Positions 1 through 9,237 are shown, counted from the first letter of the stretch. The stretch is DNA of 64,000 nucleotides from an uncultured Eubacteriales bacterium (GCA_910584745.1 CAJUDG010000001.1:124001-188000); one strand, 5' to 3'. Translations and numbers: made by a program. The notes: generated by a model not told the origin, from the letters alone.

Positions 1-150
1 TTTGCAGGTCTCGACCCGCTCCTCGTGAATCATGGCGTCGTGGGGGAGGGCTACCGGGTCGGCCCCGGCACCGCCCATGAACAGGGCCATCATGGGGTTT
101 GCCCCGGGCTTGAGCAGGCTCCAATTACCGTTCCAGGTTTGCTTTTGCAT
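1..150 (-). CDS. Glycoside hydrolase family 2 protein, N-terminal fragment
   Basis: Fifty codons run off the left edge of the window. The start at 150 follows a good AAAGGAGG site and lies 17 bp after the stop of the upstream rhamnosidase remnant. The visible residues (NGNWSLLKPG near the start, then PVALPHDAMI) look like the opening of GH2 beta-galactosidase/beta-glucuronidase type enzymes, where the jelly-roll sugar-binding domain begins with a tryptophan followed by a 'lPHD' motif. The enzyme would cleave a terminal beta-linked sugar from a plant glycan, which fits the GH78, GH43 and GH3 neighbours. The catalytic domain is outside the window, so substrate cannot be inferred. Confidence 0.6.
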   Translation of the reverse strand, partial: MQKQTWNGNWSLLKPGANPMMALFMGGAGADPVALPHDAMIHEERVETCK

Positions 151-167
151 GGTTTTGCCTCCTTTAA

Positions 168-1240
168 TTATTCTCCGCTCTCCTCTGCTGCGTTGCACTG
201 AGTCAGCACCAGCTCCATCAGTTGCATGGCCTCCGGGGGGCAGCATGGCGGAGATTTCCTCGATGGTCTTGCGGGCGGCGAAAGTCATGAACAGGTCGTT
301 GCCCAGCAGCTCCGGGGCGTACTGTTTCAGCAGCGCCGAGCCCACCGGGTGCTTCAGCAGGTCGCCGAACACCGTTTCCTTGTTGTACTTGTGCCGGACG
401 AAATCCTCCTCGGTGGCATACTCGAAATGATAGCTCCCGCTGCCCAGCTCCTTGGGCTCCTGCCCGGGGAGGTCGACCAGGGTGGTGGTGTTGGCGGGTA
501 TCTCCACGTCGATTTCATAGCGTCTGTCCCTGCATATGACCTTGCACCCCAGCCGCCCGTATACCGTCTCGATCCCGCCGCTCAGCTCCGTGACGCCCTC
601 AATGAGCCGTGGCCTTACAAGACTGCGCCTGTACCCCGGCTCCAGCGCCCGCAGGCCGCACAGGTCTTTGTACATCCACTCGCCGATGGAGGCGTAGGCG
701 TACTGGTTCAGGGAGTTCATCTCGAATTTGTTGAAGCTGCCGTCCGGGTTCACGCCGTCCCACAGCTCCCAGACGGTGGTGCCGCCCAGCTTCACGTGGT
801 AGAGCCACCCGGGGCAGTCCTCCTTGAGGAACACCTTCCCCGCCAAGTCGTGCCGCCCGTTCTCAGACAGCGCCCTGCACAGCACCCGGGTGCCCGCAAA
901 GCCGGTGGTCAGGTGGTTCTTGTGGCTTTCAAGATTTTTGCACAGCCGCTCCAAAAACCGGGGCCTGTCCTCCTCCCGGCAAATGCCGAACTGCAGCCCC
1001 ATGGCAAGGCCGGTCTGGGTGTCGGAGAGCAGCCGCCCGGCGGGGGTGATGTACTCGGCTCTCAGGGCCTCGAGCACCTTTTCATACAGCGCCCGGTACT
1101 CCCTCGCCTCCGGCTCATAGCCCAGCAGCTCTGCGGACTTTGCCACAATGTCAATGGAGTTGAGATAGTACACGCTGGCCACATAGTTGGGGTCTGTGGC
1201 GCCGATCTTCTCCGGCAGTTCCAGGTGCCATCCGATTTTT
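168..1240 (-). pseudogene. Alpha-L-rhamnosidase (GH78), 5'-truncated and frameshifted
   Basis: An open frame without a usable start codon begins right after the GH43 stop, in the same frame, and reads KIGWHLELPEKIGATDPNYV onward. It carries GH78 hallmarks: TPAGRLLSDTQTGLAMGL, LTTGFAGTRVL, the TTVWELWDG motif and the GEWMYKDLCGL segment of the (alpha/alpha)6 barrel, followed by a beta-sandwich tail. The N-terminal half of the family's usual 700-1000 residues is missing. Near the 3' end the frame is lost at a run of six C (minus strand; 235-240). Removing one base restores PEAMQLMELVLTQCNAAEE and a stop at 168-170. I call it a remnant; an assembly join is the alternative. Confidence 0.75.
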
Positions 1241-1263
1241 GCTTTGCACGGCTGTGCCTCCTT

Positions 1264-2718
1264 TTATGATAGGGCGAATGCCTGGAAGTCGGCGGTCGAA
1301 TCACCGGTAAAGGTGAAATAAAGGCCATAAACACCCGACAGCGGGGTTAGATCTGCAGAGTATTCCTGCCAACCCATCGTAAGCTCCGCAGTGATAGACG
1401 CTGCCGGTATCTTTTCATCCGGACTGTCCTTCGGATATACGAACAGTTCGACCCTTGCGTTTCCACGCCCTCGCAAAGTCATAGAAACTGTTTTTGCACT
1501 ACTTATCTGAAAATACTTAAACCCGGCGCTTGCACCGTCTCTCAGGTTAGCAATATATGTTTCGGCATCGCCCTCGCTGTCACTGCCGCTCTGGGTGAAG
1601 TAGGGGTGGATCTGCTTTTTGTCCTTCTCAAAGGTTTTCAAGTACGGGAGAGTTCCCTCCCGGCTGGTAAGATTGCAGGCGATCCGCGCCTCATAGGTTC
1701 CCTCGCCGTTCAGAGGCCCGCCATTGAGCCCACAGCTGGTTGTCTCCACCTGGGGGATGGAACCGTCCGGCAGTATCTCTACCGGCTCGGCGCATCCCTG
1801 GCGGGCGCATTTTTGCTTGTTGGTCTGGCGGTGGTAGAAGATGTACCACTGTCCATTCGCTTCAACCAGGCCGCCGTGGGTGTTGCCGGTATAGTTATTT
1901 GGTATGGTATTGCCCTTGTATCCTACATCTCCTATGCTTACTATCGTGCCGCCATAGGTAAATGGGCCAAAGGGGATGACTGCGGTGGCATAGCAGAGCT
2001 CGTGGCTCAGCTGGGAGGAATAGACAAGATAATACTTTCCGTCGATTTTTCGAGGACTGCTGGCCTCAAAAAAGGCGTGACCTTCAAAGCCGGTGCCCTT
2101 GGCCTTGTCCAGTGCGGGCACCACCGGGTGCTCCTCCCCCTTAACCGTTTTCATGTCAGGCCCCAGCTCAAGGCAAGTCGCGTAATCCAGCTGATTGCCC
2201 CGCATCTGCATGAGCTTTTTGAAAGCGCCGGTGGGGCCGAAACCTACGTACAGATAAGTTTTGCCATCGTCGTCCGCCAGCACGCCCGGGTCAAAGGCAA
2301 ACACATCACCCCGTTTTTCCCCCCAGGGCGTGCCGTCCGGGTGCTGCACATAGTCGTAAAATTGGAAAGGGCCTTTGGGGCTGTCGCCAACCGCCACAGA
2401 CGTACAGGCCAGCTCGTGGAGCTGATAGTACAGGTAGTACCTGCCGTCCGCTCCCTGGACACAGTCGGGCGCGCACATATGCATTTTGCCGTTCTTATTT
2501 CGGGGGTCCTGCTCCTTGCGGTAGATGACCCCATCGTACCTCCAATCAGCCAGATTGTCAAGAGGTGCCGACCAGCACACATAATCGTTCAGGCAGAAGT
2601 CCTCGCCATTGAACCTGTCGTGGCTGCCGTACACATAGAGCCTATTTCCAAATACTCTCGGTTCGCCGTCCGGGACATACTCCCAGCCGGGAAGATAGGG
2701 ATTGAATGCCTGTTTCAT
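1264..2718 (-). CDS. Glycoside hydrolase family 43 with C-terminal CBM6-like domain
   Basis: 484 residues. Residues 1-320 form a five-bladed GH43 propeller starting NPYLPGWEYVPDGEPRVF. The likely catalytic trio is Asp17 (base), Asp143 in AFDPG (pKa modulator) and Glu218 in FFEASSPRKI (acid). Residues about 350-484 resemble a CBM6 beta-sandwich (KYFQISSAKTVSMTLRGRG, WQEYSADL). Enzymes of this build remove arabinose or xylose side groups from arabinoxylan or arabinan; no signal peptide is seen, so it probably acts on imported oligosaccharides. The start follows AGGAGG at good spacing, 19 bp after the GH3 stop, suggesting co-transcription with it. Exact substrate is not decidable here. Confidence 0.85.
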   Translation of the reverse strand: MKQAFNPYLPGWEYVPDGEPRVFGNRLYVYGSHDRFNGEDFCLNDYVCWSAPLDNLADWRYDGVIYRKEQDPRNKNGKMHMCAPDCVQGADGRYYLYYQLHELACTSVAVGDSPKGPFQFYDYVQHPDGTPWGEKRGDVFAFDPGVLADDDGKTYLYVGFGPTGAFKKLMQMRGNQLDYATCLELGPDMKTVKGEEHPVVPALDKAKGTGFEGHAFFEASSPRKIDGKYYLVYSSQLSHELCYATAVIPFGPFTYGGTIVSIGDVGYKGNTIPNNYTGNTHGGLVEANGQWYIFYHRQTNKQKCARQGCAEPVEILPDGSIPQVETTSCGLNGGPLNGEGTYEARIACNLTSREGTLPYLKTFEKDKKQIHPYFTQSGSDSEGDAETYIANLRDGASAGFKYFQISSAKTVSMTLRGRGNARVELFVYPKDSPDEKIPAASITAELTMGWQEYSADLTPLSGVYGLYFTFTGDSTADFQAFALS

Positions 2719-2737
2719 TATCTTTGCCTCCTCTAGT

Positions 2738-5374
2738 TCAAGAAAATTTCGCCAGAACTTTTATCATTGACGCCACATTGTCCTGCAGCCGTTCCAACTC
2801 AATACTTCCGTTCTTCACGCCCTCCACAATGGGCGCGGTGTAGGTGTCGTCCAGACTGCCGGGGGTTATCCAGCAGTTTCCCGCCCCGGCCATCGCCGCC
2901 ACGTCCACCGTGTCGTAGGTAGTCCAGTCGGTCATGACGAACCCCTCAAAGCCCAGCTCCTCCCGGAGGATGCCCAGCAGCAGGTCAGGGTCGGCGGCGG
3001 TGGGGCAGCCGTTGACGGCGTTGTAGGCGGTCATCACCGAGGCGGGCATATGCGCCTCCATGGCGTACTCGAAAGCCCGCAGGTACAGCTCCCGGATGGC
3101 CCGCTCTGAGATAACACTCTGGTTGCGCTTGCGGCTGGACTCGGCGTTATTTGCGATAAAATGCTTCATGCAGGAGGCTGTGCCCGCGCTCTCCAGCCCC
3201 TGGGCATAGGCGCCCGCAAGTGTTCCGGCGAGATAGGGGTCCTCCGAGAAATACTCCGGCTGACGTCCGTTCAGTGGATTGCGGTGGAGGTTCAGTGCCG
3301 GGGCCAAGATCATGGGGATGCCCAAAGCCTTCGCCTCCTGCCCGATGACCCGGCCCACCTCCCGGCAGAGCTCCCGGTCGAAGCTCACGCACAGAGTAGC
3401 GCCCGAGGGCATACCGATGTTCCGGATGTTCAGGTTCACGCCGCTGTTGCCGTCAGCCACCGGGAACCGGGGCAGGCCATAGCCCTCCGGGCTGAACACG
3501 CTGCCCGCCTCGCCCACGCCCTCCATGCCCCAGCCCGCGCTGGCGCACACGCTGACTCTTGCCAACTCCTCCACGGTCATCTGGGCGGTGAAGTCCATAG
3601 CGAGACTGGGGTCGCGGCACACGTCCTCAAAGGTGAGGGGCGTTTCATGGGCTTTCCCGGCGAGCTCTGCCGGATAACCCCCTCGCTTGGCGTAGGGCAT
3701 GAAACTGCTCTTGCCCTCCACGATCCCGGAGAGCCGCCCCTGGGGGAACGTCCCCTCCGGGTCGCGCTTTGAGAGCCGGGTGAACTCGACAGTGGTAACC
3801 ATGCGGTTCTGCACCTGCTTCAGAATTTCCCGGGACTCCACCCGAAAACTGCCGCACATGGGGGCAAGGCTGGAACTGCCCGCGTACACCCGGTACTCCC
3901 CGGGATCGAGCACATAGGCCGCAAGCTCCTCGCTGTACGCCTGCAAATGGCGCTTGGGAACCTCCACCCGCAGCTCGTCCACGTCCCCAGGCGCTAAGAG
4001 GCCGGTTTTCCCGAACCAGACCAGCTCACGCTCGGGCTTTTCCAGCTCCGTGTCCGGCTTGCCTATGTAGACCTGCACCACCTCTTTGCCGGGGCGCTTG
4101 CCCATATTCTTCACGAATATTTTCATGGTGAGGGCGCTGCCGTCCCAGCAAAGCCCGTCCGGCTCCACCACGAAATCCGTATAGCTGAGCCCGAAGCCGA
4201 AGGGGTAGGCGGGCCGTTTGCCGAAGGTGCTGAAATAGCGGTAGCCCACGTAGATGTCCTCCTCGTAGACCGTGTCCACATACGCCGTGGCCTCCGCGTC
4301 CAGCCGGGGCCTATCCTTGCAGTCGTAGAAATTCCAGCTTGCGGGGATGTCCTCATACCGCACGGCCCAGGTGTCCGGCAGCTTGCCGCTGGGGTTTTCC
4401 GCGCCGGTGAGCACATCCAGAAGGGCCGGGCCCGCAAGCATCCCGCTAAAACCGCTGTACACCAGCGCGTCAACCCCATAGCGCTCCGCCCAGTTCACAT
4501 CGATAGGGTAGCCCACGTTCAGCACCGCTATCACATGGGCAAACTCCCCGGTCAGCTGACGGATAAGGGAGTCCTCGCAGTCGTCCAGATAGAACTCCCC
4601 TTTTGCGGAGCAGGAGTCCATATTCTCGCCCGCCGGGCGGCTGATAAAGACGATTGCCGTGTCCGAGAGGGCTTTTGCTCTGTCCAGCAGCTCACGGCCC
4701 GGAAGCTCGTCCCGGCCCAGGCCGTAAAACTCCGCCAGCTCCCGGTTCACCTCGTACCCATCACGATCCTGAACAGCCTCCAGGAAGTTCACGCTGTACC
4801 GGGGGTTGATCTTCCCCGCGCCCACGGCGGTGGTGCGGAACTCATGCACCGCCCTGCCGAACAGGTTCAGCGTGCCGGGGCGAAGGGGCAGGGCGCGATT
4901 CTCGTTGCGCATGAGCACGATGCCCTCCCGGGCGGCCCGCAGGGCAATGGCCTCATTTGCGGCAAAAGCCGGGTCGGGGGACACGCGCTCCATGCCGGTG
5001 ACGGTGAAGTCCTGGGGGTTCATGGTGTTGCCGTCAATGTCGGCGTAGCCCTCCACGTGCAGGGCGTACTCCCTGCCGTATTCAGTGACCCTCCCCCGCA
5101 GTGGCACGCCCAAGATCCACATACCGCCCATCGCCGCCATAGACTGCAAAACGCAGCCCGCCACAGGCTCTCCGTCCAGAGTGACCGTCCCGGCCACCTC
5201 CGGGTCCATGGGCTTTGCCCACATCATCACCAGACAGCCGGAGAGCTTTCTGTCCAGCATGAAGTAGAGGCCGTCGATGTCGTGAAAATCGTAGACCAGC
5301 GGGCCCATGGCAAAGAGCAGCGGTTTATCCTCTTTCCCTCTGGGCAGGCTCGCGAACAGTTCCGCGGCGTTCAT
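2738..5374 (-). CDS. Beta-glucosidase-like GH3 with permuted domain order
   Basis: 878 residues in the order GH3 C-terminal alpha/beta domain (about 140-350, with VYEEDIYVGYRYF and YPFGFGLSYTDF), fibronectin-III-like domain (about 420-520), then the GH3 TIM-barrel catalytic domain (about 590-878). The nucleophile is Asp816 in FVMTDW; the substrate-binding KHF sits in ASCMKHFIANNAE. Usual GH3 enzymes have the barrel first; the swapped order is known from ruminococcal beta-glucosidases. No signal peptide, so a cytoplasmic enzyme acting on imported glucosides or xylosides is likely. It heads a cluster running into GH43, GH78 remnant and GH2. A second enzyme of the same build lies at the other end of the window. 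Confidence 0.88.
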   Translation of the reverse strand: MNAAELFASLPRGKEDKPLLFAMGPLVYDFHDIDGLYFMLDRKLSGCLVMMWAKPMDPEVAGTVTLDGEPVAGCVLQSMAAMGGMWILGVPLRGRVTEYGREYALHVEGYADIDGNTMNPQDFTVTGMERVSPDPAFAANEAIALRAAREGIVLMRNENRALPLRPGTLNLFGRAVHEFRTTAVGAGKINPRYSVNFLEAVQDRDGYEVNRELAEFYGLGRDELPGRELLDRAKALSDTAIVFISRPAGENMDSCSAKGEFYLDDCEDSLIRQLTGEFAHVIAVLNVGYPIDVNWAERYGVDALVYSGFSGMLAGPALLDVLTGAENPSGKLPDTWAVRYEDIPASWNFYDCKDRPRLDAEATAYVDTVYEEDIYVGYRYFSTFGKRPAYPFGFGLSYTDFVVEPDGLCWDGSALTMKIFVKNMGKRPGKEVVQVYIGKPDTELEKPERELVWFGKTGLLAPGDVDELRVEVPKRHLQAYSEELAAYVLDPGEYRVYAGSSSLAPMCGSFRVESREILKQVQNRMVTTVEFTRLSKRDPEGTFPQGRLSGIVEGKSSFMPYAKRGGYPAELAGKAHETPLTFEDVCRDPSLAMDFTAQMTVEELARVSVCASAGWGMEGVGEAGSVFSPEGYGLPRFPVADGNSGVNLNIRNIGMPSGATLCVSFDRELCREVGRVIGQEAKALGIPMILAPALNLHRNPLNGRQPEYFSEDPYLAGTLAGAYAQGLESAGTASCMKHFIANNAESSRKRNQSVISERAIRELYLRAFEYAMEAHMPASVMTAYNAVNGCPTAADPDLLLGILREELGFEGFVMTDWTTYDTVDVAAMAGAGNCWITPGSLDDTYTAPIVEGVKNGSIELERLQDNVASMIKVLAKFS

Positions 5375-5406
5375 ATAAAAATCCCCTTTCGGCTTGGTAT
5401 GGTACT

Positions 5407-5435
5407 ATTATACCGGCTGCCGAAAGGAGAAAATA
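5407..5435 (-). promoter_or_regulatory. Probable promoter of the GH3-GH43 cluster
   Basis: On the minus strand a perfect TATAAT (5407-5412) is preceded at 17 bp by a poor -35, TATTTT. A good -10 with a weak -35 is what activator-dependent promoters show, and an AraC-type regulator gene ends just upstream. The link to that regulator is inference. Confidence 0.5.
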
Positions 5436-5468
5436 GCATATATTTTACTTTTATGGTACAGGTGTTTG

Positions 5469-6212
5469 CTATTGCGAATCTTTATAAATATTTCTGTACT
5501 CCCTGGGGGTCATGCCGTACCAGACCTTGAAGGCCCTGCCGAAGTGGCTCTGGGAGGAGAAGCAAAAATACTCGGCGATGATGCTGATGGGGTAGTCTGA
5601 AAATTTCAGCAGCCCGGCGGCGTGAGAGCATCGCTCCCGGGAGATATACCGCTGGATGGTCATGCCCTCGGCCTCGGAAAACCGCCGGGCAAGGTAACTA
5701 CGGTTCACCCCGATGGCCGGGGCGATGTCCCCCACCCGGAAGGGCCTGCGGAGGTTGGCGGCGATATACGCCTTGCAGGCCTCGATATAGCTGAGCCTCG
5801 ACCGCGCCTCCCGGGCCATGCGCACCCCGGCGGTGAACTCCCGCTGGGCCTGAATGTTGAGAGCGAAGATCTCCCCCTCCGTGCGGCAGTTTTCCAGGCG
5901 CTGCAGGTACACGTCCGCCAGGGAATAGGCCGCCTCCCTGTCCATGCCGCCCTCCGCCGCCGCCCGGGATATGAGGGTGATAAGCACCACGCAGATATAC
6001 TCCTGCTGTTTCTGGGGCCGCCGGGCCATGCGCCCGATGTGGTCAGGGTCGAACTCCCCGCCCGAGAGCATCCGCTCCATACCCTCCACGTCCCCCTCCC
6101 GCACCAGCCGCTGCAGGAGCAGCTCATAGGCTAGGCTGTCGTGATCGCGATGGTGCTCGGACTGCTCAAGGATGTAGTGGGACATGGCGGCTTCGGTGTT
6201 TAGGTTTTGCAT
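5469..6212 (-). CDS. AraC-family transcriptional regulator
   Basis: About 247 residues from the preferred start (MQNLNTEAAMSHYIL), which follows GGGAGGGA. The C-terminal ~100 residues contain the paired helix-turn-helix of the family: IAPAIGVNRSYLARRFSEAEG and the second helix ending in QSHFGRAFKVWYGMTPREYR. The N-terminal part (about 1-140) is helical and matches no sensor domain I can name; it lacks an obvious cupin. The gene sits between the GH3 cluster and a divergent sugar-isomerase gene, so it most likely activates one or both in response to a plant sugar. Target and ligand are inferred from position only. Confidence 0.85.
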   Translation of the reverse strand: MQNLNTEAAMSHYILEQSEHHRDHDSLAYELLLQRLVREGDVEGMERMLSGGEFDPDHIGRMARRPQKQQEYICVVLITLISRAAAEGGMDREAAYSLADVYLQRLENCRTEGEIFALNIQAQREFTAGVRMAREARSRLSYIEACKAYIAANLRRPFRVGDIAPAIGVNRSYLARRFSEAEGMTIQRYISRERCSHAAGLLKFSDYPISIIAEYFCFSSQSHFGRAFKVWYGMTPREYRNIYKDSQ

Positions 6213-6334
6213 GGGGCGTTCCCTCCCGACACTTACTTTACTGTAAATTATAGCTGGTTTTGGAGGGGATTGCAAGGATTACGTGAGCCATACAAGCACC
6301 TTAAAAAATGAGAACTTTCCCTATCCTTTTGGGA

Positions 6335-6363
6335 TTGACCCTCAGGCCAAAACCGTGTATGAT
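6335..6363 (+). promoter_or_regulatory. SigA-type promoter of the sugar isomerase gene
   Basis: TTGACC (6335-6340), a 17-bp spacer and TATGAT (6358-6363) point to a start site near 6370, about 35 nt before the gene and just ahead of its AAGGAG ribosome site. The rest of the divergent intergenic stretch holds no other feature I can name. Confidence 0.6.
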
Positions 6364-6405
6364 TTATGCAGGCACAACACCAAAACCATAAGGAGTGGTC
6401 AATAT

Positions 6406-7338
6406 ATGCTGAAAGTCGGACTGATCCTCTATTCCGTCCGGGAGGAAATGGCAAAGGATCCCATCGCCACAGTGGAAAAGGTTGCAAAGCTTGGCTACAA
6501 AAATATTGAGGTCTGCAACCACAACGCCATCGCCGACCCGGGCTGCGGGTTCGGGGTGGACGCCGCTGAGCTGAAATCTACCTTCGACCGTTTCGGCTCC
6601 CAGGTGGTGAGCGCCCACATCTTCCCTCTGGAAAAGGCCGACCTGCCCGCTGTCCTCGACTACAACCGCACCCTGGGCAACAAAAACATCGTCAATCCCA
6701 TGGGTCGGTTCACCACCTACGACGACCTGATGCGTCAGTGCGAGTTCTTCAACAAAGTGGGCAAAGCCTGCCATCAGGAGGGCTTCACCTTCCTCTATCA
6801 CAACCACGACCACGAGTTCCGCACCTTCGGCGGCAAGAGCATTCTCGACCTGATGGTGGAGAACACCGACCCGGACTGCCTCTCCCTGGAGCTGGACACC
6901 TTCTGGGTCATGCGGGCGGGGAAAGACCTCATCGACATGCTGAAACACTTTGGCAAGAGGGTCAAGCTTGTGCATCAAAAGGATTTTGCCTGGGACAGCC
7001 TTACACCCATCAACACTATCGGCCTCACCGCCGAGGACTACGAGATGAATCCCGGGGAGTCCGCCGGGATAGACGGAGGCAGCGACTACGCCAAGAACGG
7101 CGGCAAATATGTCATCACCCAGGAGGAGGCCGCTAAGGCCCGCTATGTGCGCAACACTGCCTTCACGGAGATCGGCACGGGCATTATGCCCATCCAGGCC
7201 ATCATCGACGCGGCAAACGCCCATACCGCCGCCGAGTACATCATTCTGGAGCAGGACTATACCCGCATGGAGAGCCAGTTCGCAAGCATCGAAAAGAGCA
7301 TGGCGGCGTTCCGGCAGTTCAGCGGTATTGAGTGGTAA
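6406..7338 (+). CDS. Sugar phosphate isomerase/epimerase (xylose isomerase-like TIM barrel)
   Basis: 310 residues from the ATG after AAGGAG; a longer frame upstream lacks a ribosome site. The protein shows the AP-endonuclease-2-like TIM-barrel pattern: GLILYSVREEM at the start, LGYKNIEVCNHN, the metal-binding region FLYHNHDHEF with LSLELDTFWVMRAG, VHQKDF, and a terminal YIILEQDY. Such enzymes isomerise or epimerise free or modified sugars with a divalent metal and often stand beside Gfo/Idh dehydrogenases, as here. The 14-bp gap to that neighbour suggests one transcript. The substrate could be an inositol or a keto-sugar; the sequence does not decide. Confidence 0.82.
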   Translation: MLKVGLILYSVREEMAKDPIATVEKVAKLGYKNIEVCNHNAIADPGCGFGVDAAELKSTFDRFGSQVVSAHIFPLEKADLPAVLDYNRTLGNKNIVNPMGRFTTYDDLMRQCEFFNKVGKACHQEGFTFLYHNHDHEFRTFGGKSILDLMVENTDPDCLSLELDTFWVMRAGKDLIDMLKHFGKRVKLVHQKDFAWDSLTPINTIGLTAEDYEMNPGESAGIDGGSDYAKNGGKYVITQEEAAKARYVRNTAFTEIGTGIMPIQAIIDAANAHTAAEYIILEQDYTRMESQFASIEKSMAAFRQFSGIEW

Positions 7339-7351
7339 AGGAGAGAAAACT

Positions 7352-8129
7352 ATGAGCATTAAAATTGGTATCATCGGATGCGGCGGCATCGCCAACCAGA
7401 AGCATCTGCCCGCCCTCAGGAACCAGGCCAACCGGGCCGAGCTGGTGGCTTTCTGCGACCTGATCCTAGAGCGCGCGGAGAAGGCTGCGGCAGAGTACGG
7501 CGCGCCCGGCGCAAAGACCTATACGGACTACCACGACCTGTTGGCAGACCCGGCCATTGAGGTAGTCCATGTGCTGACCCCCAACGTGTCCCACTGCGAG
7601 ATCAGCGTGGCGGCGCTGGAGGCCGGAAAGCACGTTATGTGCGAGAAACCCATGGCGGCTACCGTGGAGGACGCACAGCGCATGATGGACGCCTATCAGC
7701 GCAGCGGCAAGCTGTTCACCATCGGCTACCAGAACCGTTACCGGCCCGACAGCCAGGCTCTCAAGCGACTGTGCGAAGATGGCGAGCTGGGAGAAATCTA
7801 CTACGCCCAGGCCCACGCCCTGCGCCGCCGGGGCGTGGGCCTGGGGCGTGTTCACCGACAAGTCCAAGCAGGGCGGCGGGCCGCTGATCGACATCGGCAC
7901 CCATTCCCTGGACTTGACCCTGTGGTTCATGGACAACTACGAGCCTGCCGCCGTCACCGGTGTGACCTTTGAGAAGCTTGGCAAGACCCTGCCGCCCCAA
8001 AAGCAGGGCAACGGCATGGGCCCATGGGATCCGGACGTCTTTGAGGTGGAGGACGCGGCTTTCGGGTTCGTGACCATGAAGGACGGCTCCCTTACCAGAT
8101 GGCTAAACGCTGCAATGAAAAGCGCGTGA
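7352..8129 (+). pseudogene. Gfo/Idh/MocA-family oxidoreductase, frameshifted and 3'-truncated
   Basis: Starts at an ATG after GGAGAG. The NAD-binding Rossmann motif GIIGCGGIANQKHLPAL, HVLTPNVSH and the catalytic EKP of HVMCEKPMA are intact. At about 7837-7839 the frame breaks: the coding resumes as AWGVFTDKSKQGGGPLIDIG in another frame, consistent with one inserted or two lost bases. The second part reads on to about 8092, where homology stops in a different gene (an SDR tail); the closing reading frame to 8129 is out of frame with that tail. The enzyme would have oxidised a sugar with NAD(P), probably together with the isomerase upstream. It is unlikely to be functional as written. Confidence 0.8.
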
Positions 8130-8419
8130 TGGCGGAGGCTGTAAAATGGGGAGAGCGTGGTGCGCGTCTGAATGATATTGCACCGGGAATTATCGTAACG
8201 CCTCTGGCGCTTGACGAGTTTAACGGCCTACGCGGCGATTTCTATAAAAATATGTTTGCGAACTGTCCGGCTGGCCGTCCGGGAACTGCGGATGAGGTTG
8301 CAAATGTGGCGGAGCTTTTGATGAGCGATAAAGGGGCGTTTATCACCGGTTCCACATTCCTGATTGACGGCGGCGCAACCGCAAGTTATTTCTATGGGCC
8401 TCTTGCACCTGAAAAATAA
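8090..8419 (+). pseudogene. Short-chain dehydrogenase/reductase, C-terminal fragment
   Basis: The fragment starts right at the YxxxK catalytic motif (TAC CAG ATG GCT AAA from 8093) and continues EAVKWGERGARLNDIAPGI, GRPGTADEVANVAELL, FITGSTFLIDGGATASYFYG, all typical of the second half of classical SDR enzymes. The cofactor-binding N-terminal half (about 150 residues) is absent; instead a Gfo/Idh gene reads into it. Base composition drops in GC from here to about 10.3 kb compared with the sequence on the left, so the join separates DNA of different origin or a deletion brought them together. Confidence 0.8.
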
Positions 8420-8441
8420 AGCGGAGAGGATGAAATCAGCA

Positions 8442-9197
8442 ATGAAAAAAATCTTATCACTACTGCTTGCGCTTTCTATGTGTTTTGTGCTGGAAGCCTG
8501 CGGAAACAGCGAAAACGCTGGCCGGGCAGGAACTACTCAGCAGACCGCTACGGAAGAAGGAATTGCTCCTGAAATGGAAAACGCTGAAACACAGGATAGG
8601 ACATCAAATGAAACGCAAAGTATAGATGAAAGCAGCGACACAGAGCAGAAGGAGGATTCTGATATGGATAACACGACAATTTTAGTGGCGTATTTCTCAC
8701 ATACCGGCGAGAATTACAGTGTTGGTTATATTGAGAAAGGCAATACCCACATCATTGCAGATATGATTGCGGAGCAGACCGGAGGGGAGTTGTTTGAGAT
8801 TCGGACGGTAAATCCGTACCCTGATAAATATGATGAGTGTACGGATGTGGCGAAGCGGGAACAGCAGGAAAATGCGCGGCCGGAACTTGCAGAAATGGTG
8901 GAGGATATAGAACAGTACGACGTAATATTTTTAGGCTACCCCAACTGGTGGGGAGATATGCCGATGGCAGTTTATACTTTCCTTGAAAGCTATGATTTTT
9001 CCGGGAAAACGATTGTGCCGTTTTGTACCCATGAAGGCAGCGGACTTTCTTCCACCGAGAGTAGCATTGCAGAGGTATGTGCTGATGCAGAGGTATTGGA
9101 TGGGCTCGCGGTCAGAGGCTCCGTTGCGCAGAACTCTCAGGACAAGGCAAATGAGGCGGTTACAAGCTGGCTTAAAAAAGCAGGGTTTATTGATTAA
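8442..9197 (+). CDS. Flavodoxin-like lipoprotein
   Basis: About 251 residues. A lipoprotein signal (MKKILSLLLALSMCFVLEAC) places the lipobox cysteine at residue 20, followed by a Ser/Thr/Glu-rich linker of about 60 residues and a flavodoxin domain: phosphate-binding loop VAYFSHTGENYS, FLGYPNWWGDMPMAVYTFLE and VPFCTHEGSGLSS. The fold binds FMN and carries electrons; anchoring to the outer face of the membrane is unusual for flavodoxins but seen in gut Clostridia. The ATG at 8430 is an alternative start, but it stands too close to the GGAGAG site. A DUF4405 membrane protein follows after 40 bp and may be its electron partner (inference). Confidence 0.82.
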   Translation: MKKILSLLLALSMCFVLEACGNSENAGRAGTTQQTATEEGIAPEMENAETQDRTSNETQSIDESSDTEQKEDSDMDNTTILVAYFSHTGENYSVGYIEKGNTHIIADMIAEQTGGELFEIRTVNPYPDKYDECTDVAKREQQENARPELAEMVEDIEQYDVIFLGYPNWWGDMPMAVYTFLESYDFSGKTIVPFCTHEGSGLSSTESSIAEVCADAEVLDGLAVRGSVAQNSQDKANEAVTSWLKKAGFID

Positions 9198-9237
9198 GTC
9201 AAAAAACGGTCATGTGAAATAAAAGGAGGCGGCAATC

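Noticed and set aside
1232..1246. GTG after AAGGAGG as the start of the GH78 gene
   Set aside because: It is in a different frame from the GH78 sequence; it would only work with a further frameshift.
226..1269. 347-codon plus-strand frame opposite the GH78 remnant
   Set aside because: Antisense shadow; the minus strand shows clear GH78 motifs.
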